Positions 1-5,818 of a stretch of 9,305 bases of DNA are shown here, piece by piece. Position 1 is the stretch's first letter, and each line of letters starts with the position of its first letter. The position numbers and the translations under genes are program-made. Location of the stretch: positions 12,525 through 21,829 of the forward strand of contig DUJK01000080.1 of NCBI GenBank assembly GCA_013329925.1. Direction: 5' to 3'. This stretch comes from Candidatus Poseidoniaceae archaeon. Its GTDB lineage: Archaea; Thermoplasmatota; Poseidoniia; Poseidoniales; Poseidoniaceae. The notes under the pieces are model-generated. The model ran no database searches. It saw only the letters and a list, made by a program, of their open reading frames with translations, and was not told the origin of the DNA.

Positions 1-389
1 ACTGCCTTGAAGTGGGCTGAGCGTAACTTTGCCGAAGAGACAGGGTCAGCAGAATTAAGATGGGATAGTAATCTTAGTACTCCGACATTACCAATGGTTG
101 AATGTACAAAGGATGAATAAACCCCCGGAAAGCCGTGAAGTGCGTCAACAAATAACCCTGCATCTTCAACCAGAATCATATCTCCATCATTAAAATCATC
201 AGGAATATGATTCAATGCTTGATTAATTTTAGATTTAGCGACGGTAATCAAATCATCAGCCTGCGGCTCATAAATCAACTCTGAATCAACAATTAATTGC
301 TTCACTGAGTAACCAAGTTGATTTAAGTGACGTTCAGCTTCAATTAATTTGCCTTCATTACTAGTCAGAAACCAAACGATATTGCTCAT
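1..389 (-). CDS. rdgB: HAM1/RdgB-type XTP/dITP pyrophosphatase, 5' part only
   Basis: I translated this reverse-strand frame by hand. It opens at ATG 389-387 with MSNIVWFLTSNEGKLIEAE and stays open to the window edge (129 codons visible of the family's usual 180-200). The N-terminal TSNEGK matches the (A/T)(S/T)N..K nucleotide-binding loop of HAM1 proteins. The stretch VEDAGLFVDALHGFPGVYS is the family's strongest signature, with the acidic ED pair that binds metal. It is followed by STIGN and by SAHFKA, which fits the start of the central strand. The family hydrolyses non-canonical purine triphosphates (ITP, dITP, XTP) to monophosphates plus pyrophosphate in the cytoplasm and keeps deaminated bases out of nucleic acids. 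The gene is divergent from crcB across about 100 bases. The C-terminal half lies outside the window, so intactness cannot be judged. Family assignment is very secure. Confidence 0.93.
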   Translation of the reverse strand, partial: MSNIVWFLTSNEGKLIEAERHLNQLGYSVKQLIVDSELIYEPQADDLITVAKSKINQALNHIPDDFNDGDMILVEDAGLFVDALHGFPGVYSSFVHSTIGNVGVLRLLSHLNSADPVSSAKLRSAHFKA

Positions 390-443
390 GGCATGGCCAC
401 GACTGCCAAGTTATCATGTCTATCGGTTAAACACCAAATTTGA

Positions 444-463
444 GCGGATAATTGCGGATAATT
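444..463. repeat. Perfect tandem 10-base repeat in the rdgB-crcB intergenic region
   Basis: GCGGATAATT occurs twice head to tail (444-453 and 454-463). The second copy runs into the TATA-like stretch in front of crcB. Seen directly in the sequence. It could be a binding site for a regulator of crcB or rdgB, or chance; a role is only inferred. Confidence 0.5.
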
Positions 464-465
464 TA
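458..465 (+). promoter_or_regulatory. Putative TATA box of crcB
   Basis: ATAATTTA lies 26-33 bases before the crcB ATG at 491. That is the spacing expected of an archaeal TATA box for a leaderless or nearly leaderless transcript. No Shine-Dalgarno match to GGAGGTGAT precedes the start, which agrees with leaderless initiation. It overlaps the second copy of the 10-base tandem repeat. A weak inverted repeat (ACATC, 5-base loop, GATGT; 466-480) sits between it and the start. Confidence 0.45.
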
Positions 466-490
466 ACATCACAGCGATGTTGGAAAAATC

Positions 491-865
491 ATGCTTCAAC
501 ATATTGCCATTGTTTCTCTAGGCGGTGCTATAGGAGCAACATTACGTTTTGCCGTTGGACAATTACTTGATTCAACTGACTTCCCATGGTCCACATTTAT
601 TGTTAATGCACTCGGTTCTGTACTACTCGGAGCGATTACAGTTTATGCCATAAACCGAGGTTCATCAGAAGAACTGATGTTATTTTTTAGCACCGGATTA
701 CTTGGAGCATTCACCACAATGTCAACATTTTCAGTTGAAACTATGAGGTTGATTAAAAATGATGACCAGTTTACCGCTTTGGCATATATACTGCTAACTT
801 TTTTTGTTTGCATAATCGGAGCATTTCTAGGATGGGAAATTGGCGAACGATTGGAAAATATCTAA
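491..865 (+). CDS. crcB: CrcB/Fluc fluoride ion channel
   Basis: This 124-residue protein has the usual length of a single Fluc subunit and four hydrophobic segments (about 4-24, 33-55, 62-85, 97-117). Diagnostic motifs are GGAIGATLRF (11-20), with the conserved Arg19, STFIVNALGS (34-43), with the pore Asn39, and GAFTTMSTFS (72-81). The last holds the TM3 break that binds a central Na+ and the Phe residues (74, 80) of the fluoride path. Fluc channels form dual-topology homodimers in the cytoplasmic membrane and let toxic fluoride leak out of the cell. A single gene here implies a homodimer rather than a CrcB1/CrcB2 heterodimer. The start ATG 491 gives the normal Fluc N-terminus. The upstream region does not resemble the crcB fluoride riboswitch, so the gene may be constitutive or controlled at the promoter. 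Confidence 0.95.
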   Translation: MLQHIAIVSLGGAIGATLRFAVGQLLDSTDFPWSTFIVNALGSVLLGAITVYAINRGSSEELMLFFSTGLLGAFTTMSTFSVETMRLIKNDDQFTALAYILLTFFVCIIGAFLGWEIGERLENI

Positions 866-872
866 AATCACT

Positions 873-905
873 GCATTAGTTTAATAATGCTGAATCATAG
901 CATTA
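873..905. repeat. Three alternating 6-base arms (GCATTA / TAATGC / GCATTA)
   Basis: Immediately after the crcB stop, GCATTA (873-878), TAATGC (885-890) and GCATTA (900-905) follow each other. The middle arm can pair with either flank, giving two mutually exclusive 6-bp hairpins with loops of 6 and 9 bases. It could aid 3'-end formation of crcB mRNA or be an operator for the ferritin-like gene. No clear T-run follows, so a classical terminator is not supported. Confidence 0.35.
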
Positions 906-929
906 TCCGTGTACGGAGCCCCGGAAAAG

Positions 930-945
930 TTTAGTGCACCCTAAA
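930..945. promoter_or_regulatory. DtxR/IdeR-like palindrome in front of the ferritin-like gene
   Basis: TTTAG-TGCACC-CTAAA is an interrupted inverted repeat with 5-bp perfect arms and a partly symmetric centre (12 of 16 positions symmetric). It ends 11 bases before the ATG at 957. Its arms resemble the TTAG(G)...(C)CTAA arms of DtxR/IdeR-family iron-dependent regulator sites. It overlaps the position where the TATA box of a leaderless gene should lie (about 924-931, AAAAGTTTAG). Binding there would block transcription. The regulator is not in this window, so the assignment is an inference from symmetry, position and the downstream gene. Confidence 0.4.
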
Positions 946-956
946 GAGTTGAGACA

Positions 957-1370
957 ATGAGCGACCTGATAGATAAGATGAATATTGCCCTTGGTTGGGA
1001 GTTAAGAGCCAGTAACATGTATGCGCATTATGCGGCAAATATCAAAGGAATACATAGATTACAATTATCTCCAATGTTCAATACCGAAATGACTGAATCT
1101 ATTGAACACGCTGATATAGTCAGAAAGGCAATCGTACAACTTGGAGGAATACCTGTAACAGAAAGAAACCCTCACCCAATAACCCACACCAACGATTATT
1201 TGGAAATGTTAAACTATTCACTGCAAACCGAGATTAAAGCCGCAGAAGTTTATGCAGAACTAATTGAGATAATCGAAGAAAGTGCTGAAGAAGACCTTCG
1301 AGATGCTATTGAACAGATTTATCTTTCTGAATTAAGAAGTGTAGAAGAAATGCGGTTGTTAGTAGGCTAA
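957..1370 (+). CDS. Ferritin-like (bacterioferritin/Dps-type) four-helix protein
   Basis: This 137-residue, nearly all-helical protein has the pattern of ferritin-like carboxylates: Glu15 (GWELRASNMY), a Glu/His cluster at 44-51 (TEMTESIEHAD), Glu92 (TEIKAAEVY) and Glu125 (SELRS). These match, in order, the four helices that build a di-iron centre in bacterioferritin-like proteins. The family oxidises and stores iron or protects DNA from peroxide. Two points are unusual. His51 has Ser48, not Glu, three residues before it, although Glu47 is adjacent. The His expected three residues after Glu125 is Ser128. It is shorter than bacterioferritin (about 158) and lacks an evident haem-binding Met context, so I give no symbol. 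It could instead be a ferritin-like enzyme. The DtxR-like palindrome just upstream supports a role in iron handling. The stop is one base from the convergent bud32 stop. Confidence 0.75.
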   Translation: MSDLIDKMNIALGWELRASNMYAHYAANIKGIHRLQLSPMFNTEMTESIEHADIVRKAIVQLGGIPVTERNPHPITHTNDYLEMLNYSLQTEIKAAEVYAELIEIIEESAEEDLRDAIEQIYLSELRSVEEMRLLVG

Positions 1371-1371
1371 A

Positions 1372-2055
1372 TCATCCGTGATATCTAACCCTTGAACGTA
1401 CATCATCTAAACGCTTCAAAACTTCTGTTGCTGTTGGTGGTGTGCCTCCTGAAAGTTCCTGTAATGGCCCTTGATTATCATCATATTGTAAATATCCGTT
1501 AACAAAATTATCAATTCCATTGACAATATTTGGATGAGATGCACCTAGTATTTCATCCATTACGTGTAAGTCAATACCAAACCTTTCAACTTCATATTCA
1601 ACAGCAGACAAGCCAAAATCGATTAGAAAAGCATTCGCTTGGTCGTCAATCAAAATATTATTTGTTGATAAATCGCCGTGAGTGATTGCCATTCTGTGCA
1701 GCATTCTAACTGCTTTCCCCGAATTTTCAAGAGCAGATTGGATAAAATTTGGTTCCGAGGTCTGATCTCTTAGTACCTCGATAAGAGGCCTTCCTTGCAT
1801 TTTTTCCATTATTATTCGGCCATTATCCAAATCTACATCCCACACCGCTGGCACAGGCATTCCAGTACTATGAATCCTGATTAAAATACGAACTTCGCTT
1901 AGCATTCTTCGATAGCCCAATCGGCGTTCAATATCAGGGTGGCGCCAAGCTCTATTACGGCGCATCTTCTTGATTGCTGGCCGGCCCATCCAGGTTCCGG
2001 ACCATACTTCAGCCTCTGCCCCAAGGTGTAAGCGAGACTCCGGTTGGAAGACCAT
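1372..2055 (-). CDS. bud32: Bud32 (PRPK-type) KEOPS kinase/ATPase
   Basis: This 227-residue stand-alone Bud32 covers the small atypical kinase fold. It has the glycine-poor N-terminal loop LGAEAEVW (11-18), catalytic Lys29 or Lys30 (AIKK), and RAWRHPDIERR (35-45), the archaeal/eukaryal Bud32 signature normally read as YRHPxLD. Glu54 is the C-helix residue, PVPAVWDVD (67-75) follows, then the catalytic loop HGDLSTNN (126-133) and DFG (146-148). DLHVM (162-166) is also characteristic. The tail ends in RSRVRYHG, like the basic RGRY tail of Bud32 that is needed for tRNA interaction. Bud32 is the ATPase subunit of KEOPS, which with Kae1 makes t6A at position 37 of ANN-decoding tRNAs. Many Euryarchaeota fuse Kae1 and Bud32, but here Bud32 is separate and no kae1 lies in the window. 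An in-frame TAA four codons upstream fixes the start at ATG 2055. Confidence 0.93.
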   Translation of the reverse strand: MVFQPESRLHLGAEAEVWSGTWMGRPAIKKMRRNRAWRHPDIERRLGYRRMLSEVRILIRIHSTGMPVPAVWDVDLDNGRIIMEKMQGRPLIEVLRDQTSEPNFIQSALENSGKAVRMLHRMAITHGDLSTNNILIDDQANAFLIDFGLSAVEYEVERFGIDLHVMDEILGASHPNIVNGIDNFVNGYLQYDDNQGPLQELSGGTPPTATEVLKRLDDVRSRVRYHG

Positions 2056-2121
2056 GAGACTCGCTTAGTGCCCTCACTTATGTACATCACGCACTCACAA
2101 TTATTGAAAAAGGGATAACTG

Positions 2122-3294
2122 TTGGCTTACATGAAGCATATGACGATTACTCTGCCAATGTGCTCGATTGATTTCATGGACACCTCACTTTCCCCTGAGG
2201 AGCAAGCTATTGCCGAAAGAATTACTGAACTGAGGAATCAACTCGGCTCTGACCTGATGATTTTAGGCCATCACTATCAAAGAGATAGTATTGTTATGCA
2301 CGCTGATTTTATTGGAGATTCATTCATGCTTAGTCAAAAAGCCGCAGACTCTACTGCAAAATATATTGTCTTTTGTGGAGTACACTTTATGGCTGAATCA
2401 GCAGATATATTGACCAATGATCAACAACATGTCATACTCCCAAATCTAAGAGCAGGATGCTCAATGGCTGACATGGCAACACTAGTAGATGTTGAAGAAG
2501 CATGGGCTGAGATTTTAGCCGAAACAAAATTGAGCGACCCCATTGATAGAACCTCTCCAGGAGATATTCCTGATGACGGGAAATCATACCTCATACCAGT
2601 AACCTACATGAATAGTAGCGCTGACTTGAAAGATTTCGTGGGACGTCATGGCGGAATAGTTTGCACCTCATCAAACGCAACTGGAATACTAAATTGGGCA
2701 TTTGATCGGGCTGGTCCAAATGGAGCAGTATTATTTTTCCCAGACCAACACTTGGGTCGTAACACAGGAATAAAGATGGGCATAAGTGAACAACAGATGC
2801 CAACATGGATACCAAAAATCGGCGCTGATTCGAATCTTAGTGATGCTAAAATAATCCTATGGCACGGCTTTTGTTCAGTGCACAAAAGATTCACTGTAGA
2901 ACAGGTAAGTGAGTTTCGCCAACGGCACCCAGATGGACTAGTAGTTGTTCATCCTGAATGCCCCAAAGAGACTGTTGAAGTTAGTGATGCAAATGGCTCT
3001 ACTCAATTCATCAAAAATTATGTTGAACAACAGCCAGCAGGCGCAAAAATCGCTATTGGCACTGAAATAAATATGGTTGCTAGATTAGCCGATGAACATC
3101 CAAACAAAATAATTGAGTGCCTTGATGAAAAAGTTTGTCCTTGCTCGACAATGTACATGATTCATCCTGCTTACTTAATGGATGTACTAGAAAGAATTGT
3201 TGATGGGGAAATACCAAATCAAATTAGTGTCTCCAAATCTGTTGAAGAAGGGTCATTACTAGCGCTTGAAAGAATGCTAAGTATCAAAAAATAA
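2122..3294 (+). CDS. nadA: Quinolinate synthase (NadA)
   Basis: NadA condenses iminoaspartate with dihydroxyacetone phosphate to quinolinate, the committed step of de novo NAD synthesis, using a [4Fe-4S] cluster. Visible motifs (numbered from TTG 2122) are GHHYQRD (49-55), GDSFMLS (65-71), AGCSMADMA (111-119), TYMNSSADLK (161-170), CTSSNA (181-186), FFPDQHLGRNTG (205-216), WHGFCSVH (247-254), HPEC (277-280), GTEINMV (313-319) and CSTM (341-344). The cluster ligands should be Cys113, Cys251 and Cys341. At 390 residues it is longer than the compact 300-residue NadA, with extra segments around 130-157 and 218-240, as in a known longer NadA subtype. The start is uncertain. TTG 2122 follows an AGGGATA stretch; ATG 2131, 2140 or 2176 are also possible, and homology only begins near residue 30. 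It is divergent from bud32 across 66 bases. No nadB or nadC is present. Confidence 0.96.
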   Translation: MAYMKHMTITLPMCSIDFMDTSLSPEEQAIAERITELRNQLGSDLMILGHHYQRDSIVMHADFIGDSFMLSQKAADSTAKYIVFCGVHFMAESADILTNDQQHVILPNLRAGCSMADMATLVDVEEAWAEILAETKLSDPIDRTSPGDIPDDGKSYLIPVTYMNSSADLKDFVGRHGGIVCTSSNATGILNWAFDRAGPNGAVLFFPDQHLGRNTGIKMGISEQQMPTWIPKIGADSNLSDAKIILWHGFCSVHKRFTVEQVSEFRQRHPDGLVVVHPECPKETVEVSDANGSTQFIKNYVEQQPAGAKIAIGTEINMVARLADEHPNKIIECLDEKVCPCSTMYMIHPAYLMDVLERIVDGEIPNQISVSKSVEEGSLLALERMLSIKK

Positions 3295-3295
3295 G

Positions 3296-5374
3296 TTATT
3301 CCTCTTCAGCCTGGAATTTACTAGTTCTTATTTCTGACTGCCTTTGATTTAGGTAAACAAAAATTAGCATGATACCAATTACTGAGCCGGATTGTAAAAT
3401 TATATTCGAATATGATTTCAACTCTGGAGTCCAACTGTGAACTTGAATAATTACTCCATCATCAGACTGCTCAAAGTATACCAAGTGGTCCTCCAAAACT
3501 ATCGGTCCCCATTGATCAACCTCATCAGCGGTAAGTACATGGGTAAAATTCTCAGCAATATCCATGTAGAATATTTCTCCATCGAAGTATTCTTCAATCG
3601 GGCTTGATGGATTTAGATGGTCTTTCATAGCCCATGCGACAATTCCATCGCGAATAGATGGATCATAAGACGAATATTTACCGTCACCAAGTAGACGTTG
3701 GTCAGTAGACTCTCTATCAACCAAAACAATTCTATCAACAGATGACACATTAACACTTACCAGTATGTGAGATTTGTCGAATACGATGTTAGTAATTGTG
3801 GCATTATCGATATCAACTGGAGTATCCCAATCATCTAAAACTTGCTCAACCTCTTCATTTGCTGAAGCATTAATCTGGTAGGATAAGGCGCCTGATAACT
3901 CAATATTACTCATGAAGACCTTGTCAGGGTGGTTTTCTGAAAGATAAGCAAAATCATTACCTTGGCAATTAACGTAAGATATATTGTTGATGTCTAATGA
4001 AAGACCAATTGCTTCCCCATCCAGACTTTCCGCAGACAGTGCACCGTCTTCTAAGGTGAGAAGCACATAATACTCGCCTAAGTCACACATTTCTATTTGC
4101 TCAATACCATTGATTGACTTTTGATAGAATATTTCTTGTGGGAAATTTACATCAATTACATACAAATCAGTACTATTGGCCATTACTAATTTATCACCTG
4201 AGATATGATATATCGAATCAACTGACAAATCTGGCTGGACTACTTCTATACCATCTTCATCTAATTCCGACAAGTCATATAACTTCAGAACAGCACCGAA
4301 TTCAGAGGTATTGTCTAATGTCGCTAACCATCCATCTGCGCCGCTAGCTCCTTCAGGAGCCTCCACACCCTTGGCTGAAAGTGACTGATGTGTCAAATCC
4401 CAAGTAATAACTGAAGCCACAATAACTATCAAAACTACTGCCATGATACCGGTTTCTCTAGATGTGGGCTTCACGAAGGATTTAGCAGATTTAGCAAGCT
4501 TTTGTGAAACTATTTTGTAGGCTTTTTTAGGATTGGTAAGAACTGTTACAAGACGGGAATTGATTGTCCTTTCATCCAATATATTCCATACCGGCTTTGA
4601 GGTTTTATCTGCCAAATTAACCGCGATTGCGGCGATTATCATTCCACCTGCGATATCCAAAATCCAGTGTATTCCAAGATAGATAATAGTAAAGGCAGTC
4701 AACATAACATAAGCAAATACAATCTTACGATATAATTCCCATCTATTATCATGGTCAAAGCGTTTCATACATAGCCATACTGCGTATGGTATACCGATGT
4801 GTAATGATGGCATACAGTTCGTAAACGGGTCTATTCTCCTAAACCAGTCGGCTATTTCTGGATTTAATGAGTACGCTAAAGTTTTCATTTCGGGGATATA
4901 AGACCCCGTCACTCTGACATTGAAAAACAAATAAAACGGAACAGCTAAGATATAGACCCAGGCAATAGTTAACGTGATTCTATCAGCCATCCAACGGTCA
5001 TCGAAGTAAGCAAAGTAGAATACTGAGACATAACAAATGAACATAAATCCTGCAACATAGAAATGTGTAAGAGTTATGGTCAGCCATTCAGCCTCAAAAT
5101 ATTGCTGCACATGTAAAACTAAATCACCTTCTATGGCATATAGCCATGGCGTCATATCCAGTCCTGTTGAGGCCATTAAGAGCCTATCAACCTGATCTAG
5201 AGTGTCCTTAGCATTGTAGATTATGAACAAAATCAAAATATGAATCCAATATCTACGAAAAAAATCGACAAATGTTGTAAGTTTCAATTCCATCCATTTT
5301 GGCTTAAACACCGGAAGCAACAGCACACCTAGGGCCAGTGCACTAATCATCCAAGTGAGGTAAACTCCCTGCAT
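3296..5374 (-). CDS. PAP2/inositolphosphotransferase-like membrane protein with large C-terminal ectodomain
   Basis: This 692-residue protein has three parts. Residues 1-255 hold about seven hydrophobic helices and the PAP2 phosphotransfer motifs: CMPSLH (187-192) and YLGIHWILDIAGG (232-244). His192, His236 and Asp240 fit the catalytic triad of the Aur1/inositol phosphorylceramide synthase-type branch. A basic linker (256-307) leads to a further helix (309-325). Residues 326-655 form a soluble Asp/Glu-rich, strand-rich region with propeller-like blade patterns such as GDKLVMANSTDLYVIDV, and two Cys (430, 470). A final helix (661-675) and a charged tail close it. With the active site outside, as is usual for PAP2, the C-terminal region would also lie outside, held by helices on both sides. 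Substrate is unknown; lipid phosphatase or phospho-headgroup transfer is the family role. A TATA-like box and GGAAGG precede ATG 5374. Its stop lies one base from the nadA stop. Confidence 0.8.
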   Translation of the reverse strand: MQGVYLTWMISALALGVLLLPVFKPKWMELKLTTFVDFFRRYWIHILILFIIYNAKDTLDQVDRLLMASTGLDMTPWLYAIEGDLVLHVQQYFEAEWLTITLTHFYVAGFMFICYVSVFYFAYFDDRWMADRITLTIAWVYILAVPFYLFFNVRVTGSYIPEMKTLAYSLNPEIADWFRRIDPFTNCMPSLHIGIPYAVWLCMKRFDHDNRWELYRKIVFAYVMLTAFTIIYLGIHWILDIAGGMIIAAIAVNLADKTSKPVWNILDERTINSRLVTVLTNPKKAYKIVSQKLAKSAKSFVKPTSRETGIMAVVLIVIVASVITWDLTHQSLSAKGVEAPEGASGADGWLATLDNTSEFGAVLKLYDLSELDEDGIEVVQPDLSVDSIYHISGDKLVMANSTDLYVIDVNFPQEIFYQKSINGIEQIEMCDLGEYYVLLTLEDGALSAESLDGEAIGLSLDINNISYVNCQGNDFAYLSENHPDKVFMSNIELSGALSYQINASANEEVEQVLDDWDTPVDIDNATITNIVFDKSHILVSVNVSSVDRIVLVDRESTDQRLLGDGKYSSYDPSIRDGIVAWAMKDHLNPSSPIEEYFDGEIFYMDIAENFTHVLTADEVDQWGPIVLEDHLVYFEQSDDGVIIQVHSWTPELKSYSNIILQSGSVIGIMLIFVYLNQRQSEIRTSKFQAEEE

Positions 5375-5404
5375 AATGTGTTCCTTCCAATTTACCGGTC
5401 GCCC

Positions 5405-5414
5405 AATTATACAT
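5405..5414 (-). promoter_or_regulatory. Putative TATA box of the PAP2-like gene
   Basis: On the reverse strand ATGTATAATT lies 31-40 bases before the ATG at 5374, in the 83-base gap after the DUF971 gene. This suggests the PAP2-like gene has its own promoter and is not only read through from the mrp-DUF971 operon. GGAAGG lies about 8 bases before its start codon. Confidence 0.45.
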
Positions 5415-5457
5415 CAAACCCTCGCCGTTTTATGGCCGGTTAAGTCATTTAGTGGCT

Positions 5458-5808
5458 TTACCATGCTCCGTGCACATACGGTTTGCCATTATCCGGGTCT
5501 AGTTTATTAGCCAAGGCCCATATTCGCTCAAAGCGATAAATGCCACTTGAGCATCCGTGTTTCCAATCAAAAGCCAAGGCATATTTACCAACTGTACGTA
5601 CTTGAGGTTTTTCAGGTGCCATGGCTTCTACTTGTCTCCTTAGAGATTTACTATTGTCATCATCATTGCGCAGTGGTGCACATTTTGCACAAGGGCAAGC
5701 GTGCTTCAGATCATCATAAGTTATCGTGAATTCACCACCATCTGAGTAAGTCAATTGCATATCAGTATCACGCCTTTCAAGCCGTGTTAAATCAGGAATA
5801 TCTGACAT
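5458..5808 (-). CDS. DUF971-family protein (HCF101 C-terminal domain-like)
   Basis: This 116-residue protein matches DUF971, the domain also found at the N-terminus of gamma-butyrobetaine hydroxylase and the C-terminus of plant HCF101. Diagnostic parts are GGEFTITYDDLKHACPCAKC (24-43), with Cys38, Cys40 and Cys43, and VGKYALAFDWKHGCSSGIY (73-91), which carries the characteristic VGxYAL...W..G...GIY pattern and a fourth Cys86. The family's function in prokaryotes is not settled. The Cys-rich motif suggests binding of a metal or an Fe-S cluster. It directly follows mrp on the same strand (8 bases between stop and ATG), and an AGGTGA Shine-Dalgarno overlaps the mrp stop codon. Translation is therefore probably coupled, and the two proteins likely work together. 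Family call secure; role in Fe-S cluster transfer inferred from the partner. Confidence 0.88.
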   Translation of the reverse strand: MSDIPDLTRLERRDTDMQLTYSDGGEFTITYDDLKHACPCAKCAPLRNDDDNSKSLRRQVEAMAPEKPQVRTVGKYALAFDWKHGCSSGIYRFERIWALANKLDPDNGKPYVHGAW

Positions 5809-5811
5809 TAT

Positions 5812-5818
5812 CTCACCT
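5812..5818 (-). promoter_or_regulatory. Shine-Dalgarno of the DUF971 gene overlapping the mrp stop
   Basis: AGGTGAG on the reverse strand overlaps the mrp TAG (5819-5817) and lies 3 bases before the ATG at 5808. AGGTGA is a perfect match to part of the archaeal GGAGGTGAT consensus. It is the clearest ribosome binding site in the window and marks the gene as an internal cistron of an operon. Confidence 0.7.

Noticed and set aside
390..490. Fluoride (crcB-motif) riboswitch upstream of crcB
   Set aside because: I could not find the conserved GG.GATGG and CTGATG-type elements or the pseudoknot layout.
349..570. Forward open frame of 73 codons overlapping the rdgB start and the crcB start
   Set aside because: It runs antisense to the HAM1 N-terminus and out of frame with crcB, both strongly supported; its translation has no domain character.
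1899..2090. Reverse open frame of 63 codons over the bud32 start
   Set aside because: It is an alternative frame of the bud32 N-terminus, which carries clear kinase motifs in the other frame.
2591..2894. Two reverse open frames inside nadA
   Set aside because: They lie antisense to the conserved NadA core and look like coding shadows.
4114..4347. Forward open frame inside the PAP2-like gene
   Set aside because: Antisense to the ectodomain coding region, no start signal, no recognisable domain.
5390..5445. Possible long-range inverted repeat around ACCGG and CCGGT between the DUF971 and PAP2-like genes
   Set aside because: Only about 5 bp of pairing across a loop of about 38 bases; within chance expectation.
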